Below, one piece after another: positions 27,623 to 36,407 of a stretch of 64,000 nt of DNA (positions within the stretch are counted from its first letter, which is position 1; every line of letters begins with the position of its first letter). The stretch comes from CAYMUR01 sp964393615. GTDB lineage: Bacteria; Planctomycetota; Planctomycetia; Pirellulales; Pirellulaceae. The notes under the pieces were generated by a model that searched no databases, was not told the DNA's origin, and was given only the letters and a program-made list of their open reading frames with translations. The position numbers and the translations under genes are program-made. The stretch is from assembly GCA_964393615.1 (NCBI GenBank), contig CAYMUR010000007.1, positions 37,448 to 101,447 of the forward strand. The letters run 5' to 3'.

Positions 27623-28525
27623 ATGAGTAATGTAGCAGGATCTACCACGGGATTGTTGCCAAAAATTGGATTAGTGGCTGGTTGGGGTCGCTTTCCGGTA
27701 GTCATTGCGGCAGCGCTGAAACAACGTGGCTATCACGTTTGCTGCTTGGGGATCAAAGATCATGCCGATCCCGCGCTGCGACAGATAGTCGATGACTATT
27801 GTGAACTCGGTCTGGCAAAAATCGGTTCGCATTTGAAATATTTTAAACAGCATGCCATCCGAAAAATAACGATGGCTGGTAAGATCGACAAAGTTCGTCT
27901 CATCGGCCGGTTTGCCTGGATAAAACATCTCCCAGACCTGACAGCAATCAGGACTTTTTATCACCATTTTTATTCTCATCGACGGGACCGATGTGATGAC
28001 ACGTTGCTGAGAACACTCGTTGAATTAGCAGCTCGGCATGGACTGGAAGCCGTGCCGGCCACCGATTTTGCGCCCGAGCTCCTTGTCGAAGCGGGCCGTT
28101 TGGCAGGTCCGCGATTGAACCAGGCGCAACGCCGGGACATCCAATTTGCCTGGTCGATCGCCAAGGACATTGGCCGTTTGGACATTGGGCAAACGGTTGC
28201 TGTTAATGGCCAGGCTGCTCTTGCCATTGAGGCTATCGAAGGGACCGACGAATGTATACGTCGTGCGGGAAAGCTTTGTCCTTCGGGAGGGTTTACGGTC
28301 GTCAAAGTGGCGAAGCCGCAACAGGATATGCGGTTTGATGTGCCAACCGTTGGGATGGGCACATTACAAACCGTCGTCGAAGCGGGTGGTCGGGTGCTGG
28401 CCTTGGAGGCGGGTAAAACCATTCTTATCGATCATAAAGACGCCGTGAGATTTGCACGGCGCCACAATATCAGTCTTGTTGCCGTCCATCGCACAGAAAT
28501 GGTCCGATCTTCTAAAGCAGCGTGA
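27623..28525 (+). CDS. lpxI: UDP-2,3-diacylglucosamine pyrophosphatase LpxI (DUF1009)
   Basis: A 300-residue protein of the LpxI family, which hydrolyses UDP-2,3-diacylglucosamine to lipid X in bacteria that lack LpxH. Visible family segments are IGLVAGWGRFPVVIA at the N-terminus, KITMAGKIDK, the DDTLLRTLV segment, GQTVAVNGQAALAIEAIEGTDE, and the C-terminal PTVGMGTLQTVVEAGGRVLALEAGKTI. Length and order match the family. Directly after lpxD, it gives two steps of lipid A synthesis in one transcription unit; lpxA, fabZ and lpxB, often in such clusters, are not in this window. Confidence 0.92.
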   Translation: MSNVAGSTTGLLPKIGLVAGWGRFPVVIAAALKQRGYHVCCLGIKDHADPALRQIVDDYCELGLAKIGSHLKYFKQHAIRKITMAGKIDKVRLIGRFAWIKHLPDLTAIRTFYHHFYSHRRDRCDDTLLRTLVELAARHGLEAVPATDFAPELLVEAGRLAGPRLNQAQRRDIQFAWSIAKDIGRLDIGQTVAVNGQAALAIEAIEGTDECIRRAGKLCPSGGFTVVKVAKPQQDMRFDVPTVGMGTLQTVVEAGGRVLALEAGKTILIDHKDAVRFARRHNISLVAVHRTEMVRSSKAA

Positions 28526-28636
28526 CCTGGGTATATATCGCTGCGTACCGTTCCACGCTGGTCTAGTCTTGTTGTTTCGCGTGGCGCATACTTAGTGTTT
28601 CCAGGAAACCGAGATATTACCTGTGAGGCTAGCGGC

Positions 28637-29407
28637 ATGGCATCAAACATGACACGATTTTTGCTGACAGTCCTTCTGACTGTTCTTGTGGGGTTGATCC
28701 AACACACTACGAGTGCGCAGGACAATGTTGATCTGCCCTTGCCGCGCACAACTTACCTGGGACGCACGATAGCGCCAACCATGAGTTATCTCGGTGCCGA
28801 TTGGCTGTTGCGCAAAGAACGGCAAGAAGAAGAAAATTGTAGTTTTATGCTGCAGAATCTGGGTGCGAAACCAGGGATGACAGTCTGTGACATGGGCTGT
28901 GGAAATGGTTTCTATGCAATCCAGTTGGCTCATCTTGTTGGGGAGCAGGGGAAAGTTCTAGCGGTTGATATTCAGCCAGAAATGTTGACGTTGTTGCGGG
29001 CACGCACTGAGAAGGAAAACATCAATAATGTCAGGCCCGTGTTAGGTACTGTGGTGGATCCGGGTTTACCCGCTAATCAAGTAGACCTCATCTTGTGTGT
29101 TGATGTTTATCACGAATTTTCGCATCCGGAATACATGCTGCGAAGGATGCGCAAGGCTCTTTCTCCTCAAGGACTGATCGTGTTGGTCGAATTTCGTGAA
29201 GAGGATCCCTTGGTGCCAATTAAAAGACTTCACAAAATGAGTCACCAGCAAATTGTGAAAGAGTTGCGTGCCAATGGGTTTCAACTATCACGGCAGTTCG
29301 ATGGTTTACCCTGGCAGCACATGTTATTTTTTGAACGCAACGACAAATGGCAACCAGCTGCCGAAGACATTCAGGACACAAACAGCAACCAGGCGAGACA
29401 GAAATAA
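28637..29407 (+). CDS. exported class I SAM-dependent methyltransferase-like protein
   Basis: About 256 residues from the ATG at 28637, with GAGG upstream. The N-terminus is a clear signal peptide (RFLLTVLLTVLVGLIQHTTSAQ, cleaved near residue 28). The rest is a Rossmann-type methyltransferase: VCDMGCGNGFYAIQLA (motif I, SAM binding), VLAVDIQPEML (motif II acidic residue) and DLILCVDVYHEF (motif IV region), then a LVLVEFREED strand. Export of such an enzyme is odd, because SAM is made in the cytoplasm; periplasmic members are nevertheless recurrent in planctomycetes. The substrate is unknown. Confidence 0.85.
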   Translation: MASNMTRFLLTVLLTVLVGLIQHTTSAQDNVDLPLPRTTYLGRTIAPTMSYLGADWLLRKERQEEENCSFMLQNLGAKPGMTVCDMGCGNGFYAIQLAHLVGEQGKVLAVDIQPEMLTLLRARTEKENINNVRPVLGTVVDPGLPANQVDLILCVDVYHEFSHPEYMLRRMRKALSPQGLIVLVEFREEDPLVPIKRLHKMSHQQIVKELRANGFQLSRQFDGLPWQHMLFFERNDKWQPAAEDIQDTNSNQARQK

Positions 29408-29416
29408 AATAAATGG

Positions 29417-29429
29417 TGCCCTACGGGCA
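29417..29429 (+). other. short hairpin sharing CCCTACGGG with the 5.46 kb leader hairpin
   Basis: TGCCC-TAC-GGGCA forms a five-pair stem with a three-base loop nine bases after the methyltransferase stop. No T run follows. The core CCCTACGGG is the same as in the hairpin at 5458-5471. Confidence 0.35.
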
Positions 29430-29478
29430 GCGATGATTCAATCCCTGGCCAAATATTCATTCATTGAAAACTCCAGCC

Positions 29479-29898
29479 ATGCTAACGAATGTATCCTTGC
29501 CAACACCGTCTGAACGGCCAGACGCTGTTGTCCTGATTTATGATGGCAAGTGCCGTTTCTGTGTGAAACAGGTCGCACGGATCAATCGTTGGGATAGTGG
29601 TGGCCGAATCGCTTATCTTTCTTTACATGATGCGAAAGTGGCAGATTGCTATCCTGATCTTACCCATGCGCAATTGATGCAGCAGATGTATGTAATCGAC
29701 CAAGCCGGAAATCGCTACGGCGGTGCTGAGGCTTTTCGTTACCTGTCTCGACTTTTGCCAACCCTTTGGTTTTTGGCACCCTGGATACATCTTCCGTTTA
29801 GTATGCCACTTTGGCAGTGGCTGTACCGTCAATTTGCTCAGCGTCGTTACCGAAATAATCCCTGCAAACATGAAACATGCCATGGTTCTGGCAGATAG
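29479..29898 (+). CDS. DCC-family thiol-disulfide oxidoreductase-like protein (DUF393)
   Basis: About 139 residues from the ATG at 29479; a TTG at 29464 is less likely. The hallmark is YDGKCRFC (C25, C28), the DGxCxxC motif that gives the DCC family its name and suggests a thioredoxin-like redox centre. Further family marks are SLHDAKVADCYPDL, a GGAEAFRYLSRLLP segment, and a C-terminal amphipathic/hydrophobic stretch (about 95-120). Family members have been linked to thiol-disulfide chemistry but lack a firm substrate. Probably membrane-associated or cytoplasmic. It follows the exported methyltransferase by about 70 bases. Confidence 0.85.
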   Translation: MLTNVSLPTPSERPDAVVLIYDGKCRFCVKQVARINRWDSGGRIAYLSLHDAKVADCYPDLTHAQLMQQMYVIDQAGNRYGGAEAFRYLSRLLPTLWFLAPWIHLPFSMPLWQWLYRQFAQRRYRNNPCKHETCHGSGR

Positions 29899-30008
29899 AG
29901 ACCAGGGCGGCAAAATAATTAAGAGCATCGTGGACAGGTATACCACACACCACAGGGGGTAAAAGCCGACAGAAGAATAGAAACACATGTAGATATGGGA
30001 AGATTGTC

Positions 30009-30356
30009 ATGTCAAATATCAATGTTTTTGGCCAAGCCCTGCAAGCGATTCGTGTTCATCGGCGAGAAATACAAAATTTCAACGGGTCGTTGGTGCCTGT
30101 GCCGCGTGACCATCGCGAACTATTTGCAGGCTGGCAGATAGAGATTAATCAGAAAAAAGTGGGCGTGACCGTGTCCCGCCCACGTTTCAACGCTGTCCTT
30201 TGGAATCGTCGTACCAACGTAAGAGAATATCTTTCCGGTTTCGCTAGTCAACAAGCTGCCTTGGAAGCGGTCCATGTCAAAATCCAGGAATTAAACAATT
30301 CCCAGCAATCGGTGGCAGCGACGCACAAAGTATGCGGTGTGCTCCGCCGTAAATAG
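30009..30356 (+). CDS. small hypothetical protein
   Basis: A 115-residue basic protein starting at an ATG with a weak GGAAG upstream. The sequence has an amphipathic N-terminal helix (ALQAIRVHRREIQNF), a central beta-type segment (GWQIEINQKKVGVTVSRPRF) and a helical C-terminus. No motif, signal peptide or membrane helix is seen. It is placed in the gap between the DCC protein and the convergent ABC permease. I do not recognise it; moderately likely to be real. Confidence 0.5.
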   Translation: MSNINVFGQALQAIRVHRREIQNFNGSLVPVPRDHRELFAGWQIEINQKKVGVTVSRPRFNAVLWNRRTNVREYLSGFASQQAALEAVHVKIQELNNSQQSVAATHKVCGVLRRK

Positions 30357-30426
30357 TCCAGCGCGATACGACTGTGTGCGTTGGTAGGGACATGTCGAAC
30401 TACTTTCATTTACCAAAAGCTCTGGC

Positions 30427-32664
30427 CTAGTTGGTGGCGCGTGCGGCTTGGTTCGACAAAGCTTCTTGTAATTGTTCTTCGGCATAATGCTGGCGAGGCA
30501 AGTGGCGAAACCATAGCAGTACGGCCAAGGCCATGACAAAGGTAATAACGACTACCGGCCACCGATAGATGATGTCTGCTTCGTCCCCAGCGAGTAACCA
30601 GTGGCTGCCGGACAACGGCCCCACGTGTTTCTCTAGAAAGGTGGGGAGCACCACGGGGAGTGAATTGTGGGTAACGTGAAACAGAATACAAACGAATATA
30701 CTGCCCGACTGAACAGCCAGATAGCCGATAAAGATACCGATGATGGTTGCGGTGAATGATTGTTGGACGACACCATGTGCGATGCCGAAAAAGATACTGG
30801 TCAGTACAATTGCCCACCAACGGTGGCCCAGGTGGCGCAATCCGGACAAAATGAATCCACGAAATGCAAGTTCTTCACATACAGCTGGTGTGACGGCAAC
30901 GACCATGATTAACATCCACAGGCTGGGTGCTCCGCTCACTAATGTTCGTGAAATGGTCTCGATCTGTTCTGGAAGTGGATAGGTGTGCTGCACAAAAATG
31001 CCAAGGGTGATGGATGCAGGATGTAACAGTAGGGCCAATAACATGGCTGCAGGAAGAGAGGGCCAGCACGGCAGACGAAGTAGCAGGGTGTCACGAGGCT
31101 GGCGGGTGAGGAGCAAGGACAACAGGAGTGCCGGTACCGCAAAAAAAGTTATTTGTGTTAGTACGGTCATGGTTGCCATACCGGTCCAGTCTTTTGGCAG
31201 TGTGAACTGAAAACTGGCAAAAAACCTTAACAGCAGAATAAACAGTGCGCAAAACACAGCCTGGCCCACCGTTGGTGTATTGCCCCGGTTACGTATCATG
31301 TGCTTCAACCATGCCTTTGCATTGAAACGTTCACTTTCGCTGAATAACACGGACTCATTGTTGAACTGGTCCACCGCCCAGCGAACGGCAAGCAGACAAC
31401 ACGCGCCGGTGATACTCAATACTGGTAAGACGTAAATGACCGCCGATCTGTAATCCGATTCCATCAGTGCCCGAAGTAAAAGTATCAATCCGGTGACAGG
31501 GATCAAACAGGTCCCCGGGTCAAGTTGAATGGATGGTAACGAAGGGAGAATCATCAAGGGCATGGTCACCATAAGCAGTGGCATCAGGTAATATTGTCCC
31601 TCTTTGGCGCTACGTGCTAAAGCGGCCAAAGCAAGCGAAAGGGCACTAAATAAGGCAGAAACTGGAATGAGTGCAATCAACAACCAGGTCAGTGACAGTA
31701 GCGGAGGCAGTCCAAGTGGCAGTTCACCTACAAGATGTTGGATGACCAGGGCTTGCTGTAACATCATGGCTGCGGTCAGCCCCATGCTGACAAGATTTAA
31801 AAGTGCAGTCACCATACTGAAGAGTGTGATGGTTAGCAGCTTGCCCCACACGATTTCACGGCGTTGGGCTGGGCTAGATAATAATGTCTCCAGGGTTCCT
31901 CGTTCTTTTTCACCAGCACATAAATCGATAGCGGGATAAAATGCACCGGTAAGTGCCCAAATTAATACAAAAAACGGTAGCACCTTGGACCAAAGAGCAG
32001 CCCGTTTTTTTGATTCTACTGCGACATCTGTTTCTTCTAGTTCAAAAGGCCGTGATATGGTTACCGGTATTTGGCTCTCGGTAAGGTAGGTTCGTCCAAC
32101 CTTTTCGCGCCACAATCGCAACACACGGGACAGACGGTCGCGCGCTACGCGTGATTTGTCACGTGTCTGGTCATAAACGATTTTTGGGACTGGAATTTCT
32201 TCAAACACATGCTCCGTTGGTGCATCTCTTGGTCTTGAAATCTCCGACAGTTTGCTGCGAAAGTCTGCAAGCAGGCCGCCGAAATTTGTGGGAATGATTA
32301 AAACAGCGTCCCACTCACCAGCGCGTACTGATTGCTCGACTGCGGCGGAAAACGTGTCATGGTCACGGTCGTTGAACCTTCCATCGAAGATTTCCAGCAG
32401 GTTTGACTCGTCGGCATAGTCAAATAACTTGGCAGAGAACCGATCGCCGTCTAATAATCGAGGAGATTCTGGCAGATATTCAGCGCCGATAATGCGTATT
32501 TTTGCCGGGTACTGACGGGTAAACTGAGAGACTTGAATAAAAATCATACCCAACAACGGGTACAGGAAGATCGGTAACACAGCGATTGTGAACAGCGTTC
32601 GACGATCGCGCAATTGGTCACGCACTTCGCGCAAAAAGATCAGCTGGACATTGGACCACTTCAT
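30427..32664 (-). CDS. ABC-2 permease fused to a CPBP intramembrane protease
   Basis: A 745-residue fusion. The N-terminal part (about 1-430) is an ABC-2/NatB-type permease: a cytoplasmic start, one helix (28-45), a large extracytoplasmic loop (50-225), then five or so helices, with the GEKERGTLETLLSSP signature at 251-265. The C-terminal part (about 470-725) is a CPBP (CAAX-type) intramembrane metalloprotease with EELAFR at 597-602, FGIAH at 626-630 and H663/N667. All three CPBP motifs are intact, so the protease may be active. Its ATG overlaps the ATPase stop (ATGA), so the two are cotranslated. Related transporters export sodium or small peptides; the cargo here is unknown. Confidence 0.9.
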   Translation of the reverse strand: MKWSNVQLIFLREVRDQLRDRRTLFTIAVLPIFLYPLLGMIFIQVSQFTRQYPAKIRIIGAEYLPESPRLLDGDRFSAKLFDYADESNLLEIFDGRFNDRDHDTFSAAVEQSVRAGEWDAVLIIPTNFGGLLADFRSKLSEISRPRDAPTEHVFEEIPVPKIVYDQTRDKSRVARDRLSRVLRLWREKVGRTYLTESQIPVTISRPFELEETDVAVESKKRAALWSKVLPFFVLIWALTGAFYPAIDLCAGEKERGTLETLLSSPAQRREIVWGKLLTITLFSMVTALLNLVSMGLTAAMMLQQALVIQHLVGELPLGLPPLLSLTWLLIALIPVSALFSALSLALAALARSAKEGQYYLMPLLMVTMPLMILPSLPSIQLDPGTCLIPVTGLILLLRALMESDYRSAVIYVLPVLSITGACCLLAVRWAVDQFNNESVLFSESERFNAKAWLKHMIRNRGNTPTVGQAVFCALFILLLRFFASFQFTLPKDWTGMATMTVLTQITFFAVPALLLSLLLTRQPRDTLLLRLPCWPSLPAAMLLALLLHPASITLGIFVQHTYPLPEQIETISRTLVSGAPSLWMLIMVVAVTPAVCEELAFRGFILSGLRHLGHRWWAIVLTSIFFGIAHGVVQQSFTATIIGIFIGYLAVQSGSIFVCILFHVTHNSLPVVLPTFLEKHVGPLSGSHWLLAGDEADIIYRWPVVVITFVMALAVLLWFRHLPRQHYAEEQLQEALSNQAARATN

Positions 32665-33428
32665 AGCGAGCTGTTTTCCAATTCATGCGGTGTGTCGCCA
32701 GCGGAAATTAATCGAAAAAATAGTTCTTCCATATCGTGTTCGCCATGCATTTCAACCAGTTCTTCTAACGTTCCCGAAGACAATATGTGGCCACGATGCA
32801 TAATAGTAATTCGGTCACACAAACGCTCCACTTCGCGCATGATATGCGTTGAAAAGATGATGCATTTACCCTGATCGCGTAGTTTCCCGATTGTGTCCAA
32901 AAGTGCTCGAGCCGCGAGTACGTCTAGCCCTGCTGTGGCTTCGTCAAAAATGACAACGGGTGGGTCATGCACAAGAGCGCGTGCGATAGACACTTTTTGC
33001 TTCATTCCGGTCGACATTTTTGCCCCTAGCAAGTGGCGAAAGTCGTTCATTTGCAGTCGTTGAAACAAATGTTCCATCCGTTCCCGCAATTGCGTACTTT
33101 CGATGTCGTATAACCTCCCGAAATACTCAACGAATTCCCAGGCAGTCATTCGGTCGTAGACTGCTGTATTGGCGGAGACAAAGCCGATCTGCCGGCGCAC
33201 CAATGCTGGTTCCGTCAGCACATCGTAACCGTTGATGGTTGCCTGGCCGGCGCTGGGGCTCAGAATGGTACTCAGGATTCGCAGGACGGTTGTTTTTCCA
33301 GCACCGTTTGGACCCAGTAAACCAAAAATTTCTCCCTCCAAGGCACAAAAACTAATGCCATCTACGGCTACAAACGGACCGCGCGTTAAATCGGGATAAG
33401 TTTTTGTGAGCTCAGATACTTGGATCAT
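32661..33428 (-). CDS. ABC transporter ATP-binding protein, NatA-like
   Basis: A 255-residue ATPase subunit. Walker A is GPNGAGKTT (about 39-47), the signature reads STGMKQKV instead of LSGGQ, Walker B is VVIFDEATAGLD, and the switch histidine is in IFSTH. The STGMKQ signature is characteristic of the NatA subgroup that pairs with ABC-2 permeases. It should drive the permease-protease fusion encoded immediately downstream with an ATGA overlap. Located at the cytoplasmic face of the inner membrane. Confidence 0.95.
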   Translation of the reverse strand: MIQVSELTKTYPDLTRGPFVAVDGISFCALEGEIFGLLGPNGAGKTTVLRILSTILSPSAGQATINGYDVLTEPALVRRQIGFVSANTAVYDRMTAWEFVEYFGRLYDIESTQLRERMEHLFQRLQMNDFRHLLGAKMSTGMKQKVSIARALVHDPPVVIFDEATAGLDVLAARALLDTIGKLRDQGKCIIFSTHIMREVERLCDRITIMHRGHILSSGTLEELVEMHGEHDMEELFFRLISAGDTPHELENSSL

Positions 33429-33578
33429 GGTAACGGTTGTGAGGCAGTAAGGGGTGAAATCAAGTGACTTCAGATAGGTAGACTCTCCCCTATTTTCCTA
33501 GATGGCTTAATAGCGATACCATTTTGAATACAGCCATGGGTGTTAAAAGAATGGATGAGACGATCATCGGGCCAAAAA

Positions 33579-34760
33579 TCATGTCTCTGGAGTCGGACCA
33601 GCGGGAGTGGTGTCCGTGACAGGGAGTACAGTTAACGGTGCAGCGACTTGTCGATTAGCTTGAATGGCCATTTGTTCTTGTGTTTCGTTGGTCAATTCGT
33701 AGAACACATTACGCTGTCGTGGCACGTATCCTAGTTCGCTGATCGCATTGCGAATTTGCTGCAGATTGAGGTAGTGGACAGTTCCTGCTTCGGCGACGAC
33801 GTTTTCTTCAATCATCAAACTACCCATATCATTGGCACCGAACAACAGCGCCAGCTGACCAATCTTACGGCCTTGTGTTACCCAGCTGGACTGAATATTG
33901 GGGAAGTTGTCAAGAAAAAGTCGACTCACTGCCTGTGTCTTCAGGTATTCGAACGAACCAGCAGGAGGAATATCTGCCATATCGGTGTTGTCTGGTTGAA
34001 ATGTCCAGCAGATAAACGCGGTAAAGCCACCTGTTTCATCTTGCAACTGCCGTAGACAATCAAAATGATCAATTCTTTCAGCCAGGGTCTCCACGTGTCC
34101 GAACATCATGGTAGCTGTGCTGCGACCTCCGAGTTCATGCCAGACACGCATTACGTTCAGCCAATCGTCGGTGAGTACCTTACCTCGAGTAATTTGTTTT
34201 CGCACACGATCGACCAGTATCTCAGCACCTCCACCTGGCACGCTTCCTAATCCGGCGCGCTGTAGTCGCTGCAGAACCGTCCGAATTGGCAGTTTGTTTA
34301 CTTTTGTAAAATGGTGTAGTTCAGGTGGACTGAATCCATGGATATTGACCTGCGGAAAACGACTCTTGATGTCATGCAGCAGTTCTTCATACCAATCCAG
34401 TTTGAAATCCGGATGCAGGCCACCCTGCATGAGAATTTGATCACCTCCCAAATCGACCGTTTCTTTGACCTTTTGTAGTAACTCTTCGCGTGGTAACACG
34501 TATCCTTGTTGCTTATCCTGGGGAGTACGATAAAAAGCACAAAAATCGCAGACTGCCGTGCAGACGTTGGTATAGTTAATGTTCCGGTCAATGTTGTAGG
34601 TTCGATACGACTCAGGGTGCTGTCGGCGCGTTACGATATCGGCTGCCCTGCCAATTTCTGCCAGATTGTGTGACTCTAGCAAGGACAGCCCTTCTGCAGG
34701 TGTCAATCTCCCACCCTGGATAGCTTTTTCGAGAATCTTTGTTACGGCTGAGGCAATCAT
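33579..34760 (-). CDS. mqnC: dehypoxanthine futalosine cyclase (radical SAM)
   Basis: A 393-residue radical SAM enzyme of the futalosine menaquinone pathway, converting dehypoxanthinyl futalosine to its cyclic form. The cluster motif CTAVCDFC gives C67, C71 and C74. MQGGLHPDF, GFSPPELHHF, SVPGGGAEIL and GSLMIEENVVAEAGT are characteristic of MqnC-type rather than MqnE-type enzymes. Its ATG overlaps the mqnA stop (ATGA), so the two steps are coupled. A Pro/Thr-rich tail of about 20 residues follows the conserved domain. Confidence 0.92.
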   Translation of the reverse strand: MIASAVTKILEKAIQGGRLTPAEGLSLLESHNLAEIGRAADIVTRRQHPESYRTYNIDRNINYTNVCTAVCDFCAFYRTPQDKQQGYVLPREELLQKVKETVDLGGDQILMQGGLHPDFKLDWYEELLHDIKSRFPQVNIHGFSPPELHHFTKVNKLPIRTVLQRLQRAGLGSVPGGGAEILVDRVRKQITRGKVLTDDWLNVMRVWHELGGRSTATMMFGHVETLAERIDHFDCLRQLQDETGGFTAFICWTFQPDNTDMADIPPAGSFEYLKTQAVSRLFLDNFPNIQSSWVTQGRKIGQLALLFGANDMGSLMIEENVVAEAGTVHYLNLQQIRNAISELGYVPRQRNVFYELTNETQEQMAIQANRQVAAPLTVLPVTDTTPAGPTPET

Positions 34761-35566
34761 GATCTTCGTCCGCAGGCAGTGTCGCTAACAGGCAGCGCCC
34801 ATTCTAGTCCTGGAGGAGCCATGCCGAGGTCAACAGAATGTTGATAAAATATTTCTAATCCGCGCAATTCTTGAGGGCCCAGATAAAAATACAGGTTGTC
34901 GCGGAGATAAGCCAGGCATTGATCCACTGCAAGACCGACCGCACCTGCTTCGCGCTGGGCGACCTCTTTCAAATGCTGCATTCCGGCATCACGGGCAGCA
35001 GACAGTGCCCTATCAATTTCTTCCAGGTGGGTATCCGGACGGGCGACCCACATGGCAAAGACAAACGGTAGATCTGCCCATTGACACCACTCCTCTCCGA
35101 GATCCCACACCGCATAAAATTGTCCCAACGGTGTATGAATCGCTCGATCACCAATCACCAACACCGCATCAGCTTGGCTATCGTCGACATCCGCACCGAG
35201 TGGCAACGACTCCAATTGTGGCGAGATACCAAAACGCTGCTGGAGCAAAATTTGAACCAAGGCCACACTGGTACGAGAACCTTCGTCGAGTGCCAGGGTT
35301 TTGACCTGGTCTGGCGCTTTGCGGCTGAACAATTTGACACTGAGAACGGGACCACGGCAGGCAATGCAAGCGTTGGAAACGATGGTGTAGGCAGGGTCTT
35401 GAAAGAATTCAATCGAAGGAATCAATGCCACATCGAGATGGCCATCTGCCAAATCGTCTGCCAAGCGACTGGGCACATCATAAATGACCTCAGCGTTGGG
35501 GGCAAATTGATGCAGTTGATAGACGAGTGGCTTGGTGTTGAGATAGTTGACTGCACCGATTTTCAT
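34757..35566 (-). CDS. mqnA: chorismate dehydratase, futalosine pathway
   Basis: About 269 residues from the ATG at 35566 (family-typical MKIGAVNYLNTKPL); an ATG five codons upstream at 35581 is also possible. MqnA removes water from chorismate to give 3-enolpyruvylbenzoate, the first committed step of the futalosine route to menaquinone. Seen here are the substrate-loop NYLNT, the DVALIPSIE segment, LALDEGSRTSVALVQILL, and VLVIGDRAI. The fold is that of a periplasmic-binding-protein-like enzyme, but it acts in the cytoplasm. Together with mqnC this shows that menaquinone is made by the futalosine, not the classical Men, route. Confidence 0.92.
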   Translation of the reverse strand: MKIGAVNYLNTKPLVYQLHQFAPNAEVIYDVPSRLADDLADGHLDVALIPSIEFFQDPAYTIVSNACIACRGPVLSVKLFSRKAPDQVKTLALDEGSRTSVALVQILLQQRFGISPQLESLPLGADVDDSQADAVLVIGDRAIHTPLGQFYAVWDLGEEWCQWADLPFVFAMWVARPDTHLEEIDRALSAARDAGMQHLKEVAQREAGAVGLAVDQCLAYLRDNLYFYLGPQELRGLEIFYQHSVDLGMAPPGLEWALPVSDTACGRRS

Positions 35567-36407
35567 GTGCCGCTGATCCATGGTTTTTTGCTATCTGAAA
35601 AAATGTTGTGCGAAGTTCAGAAAAACGTCGCCATGAATAATTATAGAAATGCTATTGCCAAACGACTAGAGGTCCGTCTGTGGAGTGGTTTTTCGGCTTG
35701 GCGTCAGGAAAAATGGTGTTAGTGAGACGCGTTTCCGCTGTCAACAGCATCTGGGGTGACAGCGGAGGATTGAATCGTTCCTGTTCCGATACATCGAACG
35801 TTTACCGTTTGGAGCAAGGCGTAGGACAAAATGTGGCTGTCCATTGATGGATCAAATTAAGGGAAAACCAGGGGTTTTCACTGGAAGCTTCTCCTGAGCT
35901 GCCCTGTGATCGACGGTGCAATCCTGCCATACGTCTAACGGGTAGGCTGGTAAAAACCGATTCCAGACAGCCAGCAGAAGCCTGGTGTAGGTCGACGATA
36001 TCGTGTTGTGTCGGTTGGGAGCAAATAGGGTCGAATTTGTCGTCACGAGTAAGAAGTAGGTCAGGGCCTGAAATGAGCCAAGGGATCCGTTTCCGTCTTT
36101 TGTGGTGTGAAATGTGAAACCGGTTGACCACGGTTCGATAGGGCATACGTCGACGAGCTTCCCCTTGGATAGATTTGGAACTTATGCAATAATCTGGGGG
36201 AAGGTTGGACATGCTGGCAGATGATTCCAAGGGCCTGGAGGATCGTCCAGCAATCATCAGTTTAAGTTTGCCAGCATTGGCTGCTAAATACCTGTTGCTA
36301 CGTAAATGCGGTGCTTGTAATGTCACTCGCTAGTTGCCATGCGGCTAGGCTTCTGGTGTCTATATGAGTGGCTTCGCAGAAGAAAAATCGGACTGGGAGG
36401 TGAATGG
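35567..36407. other. long intergenic region, no gene recognised
   Basis: About 840 bases between divergent mqnA and the sugar isomerase gene. A minus-strand frame (35802-36326) stays open for 174 codons, but its residue use (many Arg, Ser, Pro and His, no motif) looks non-coding. GGGAGGTG at 36395-36402 is the ribosome binding site of the next gene. No tRNA or repeat recognised. Confidence 0.5.

Noticed and set aside
32661..33428. STGMKQ in place of LSGGQ in the ABC ATPase as a defect
   Set aside because: It is the regular form in NatA-like ATPases.
35081..35722. 213-codon plus-strand frame opposite mqnA
   Set aside because: It is the antisense shadow of a clearly conserved gene and has no motif of its own.
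35802..36326. 174-codon minus-strand frame in the mqnA-isomerase gap
   Set aside because: Residue composition is non-protein-like, no ribosome binding site, no recognised domain.
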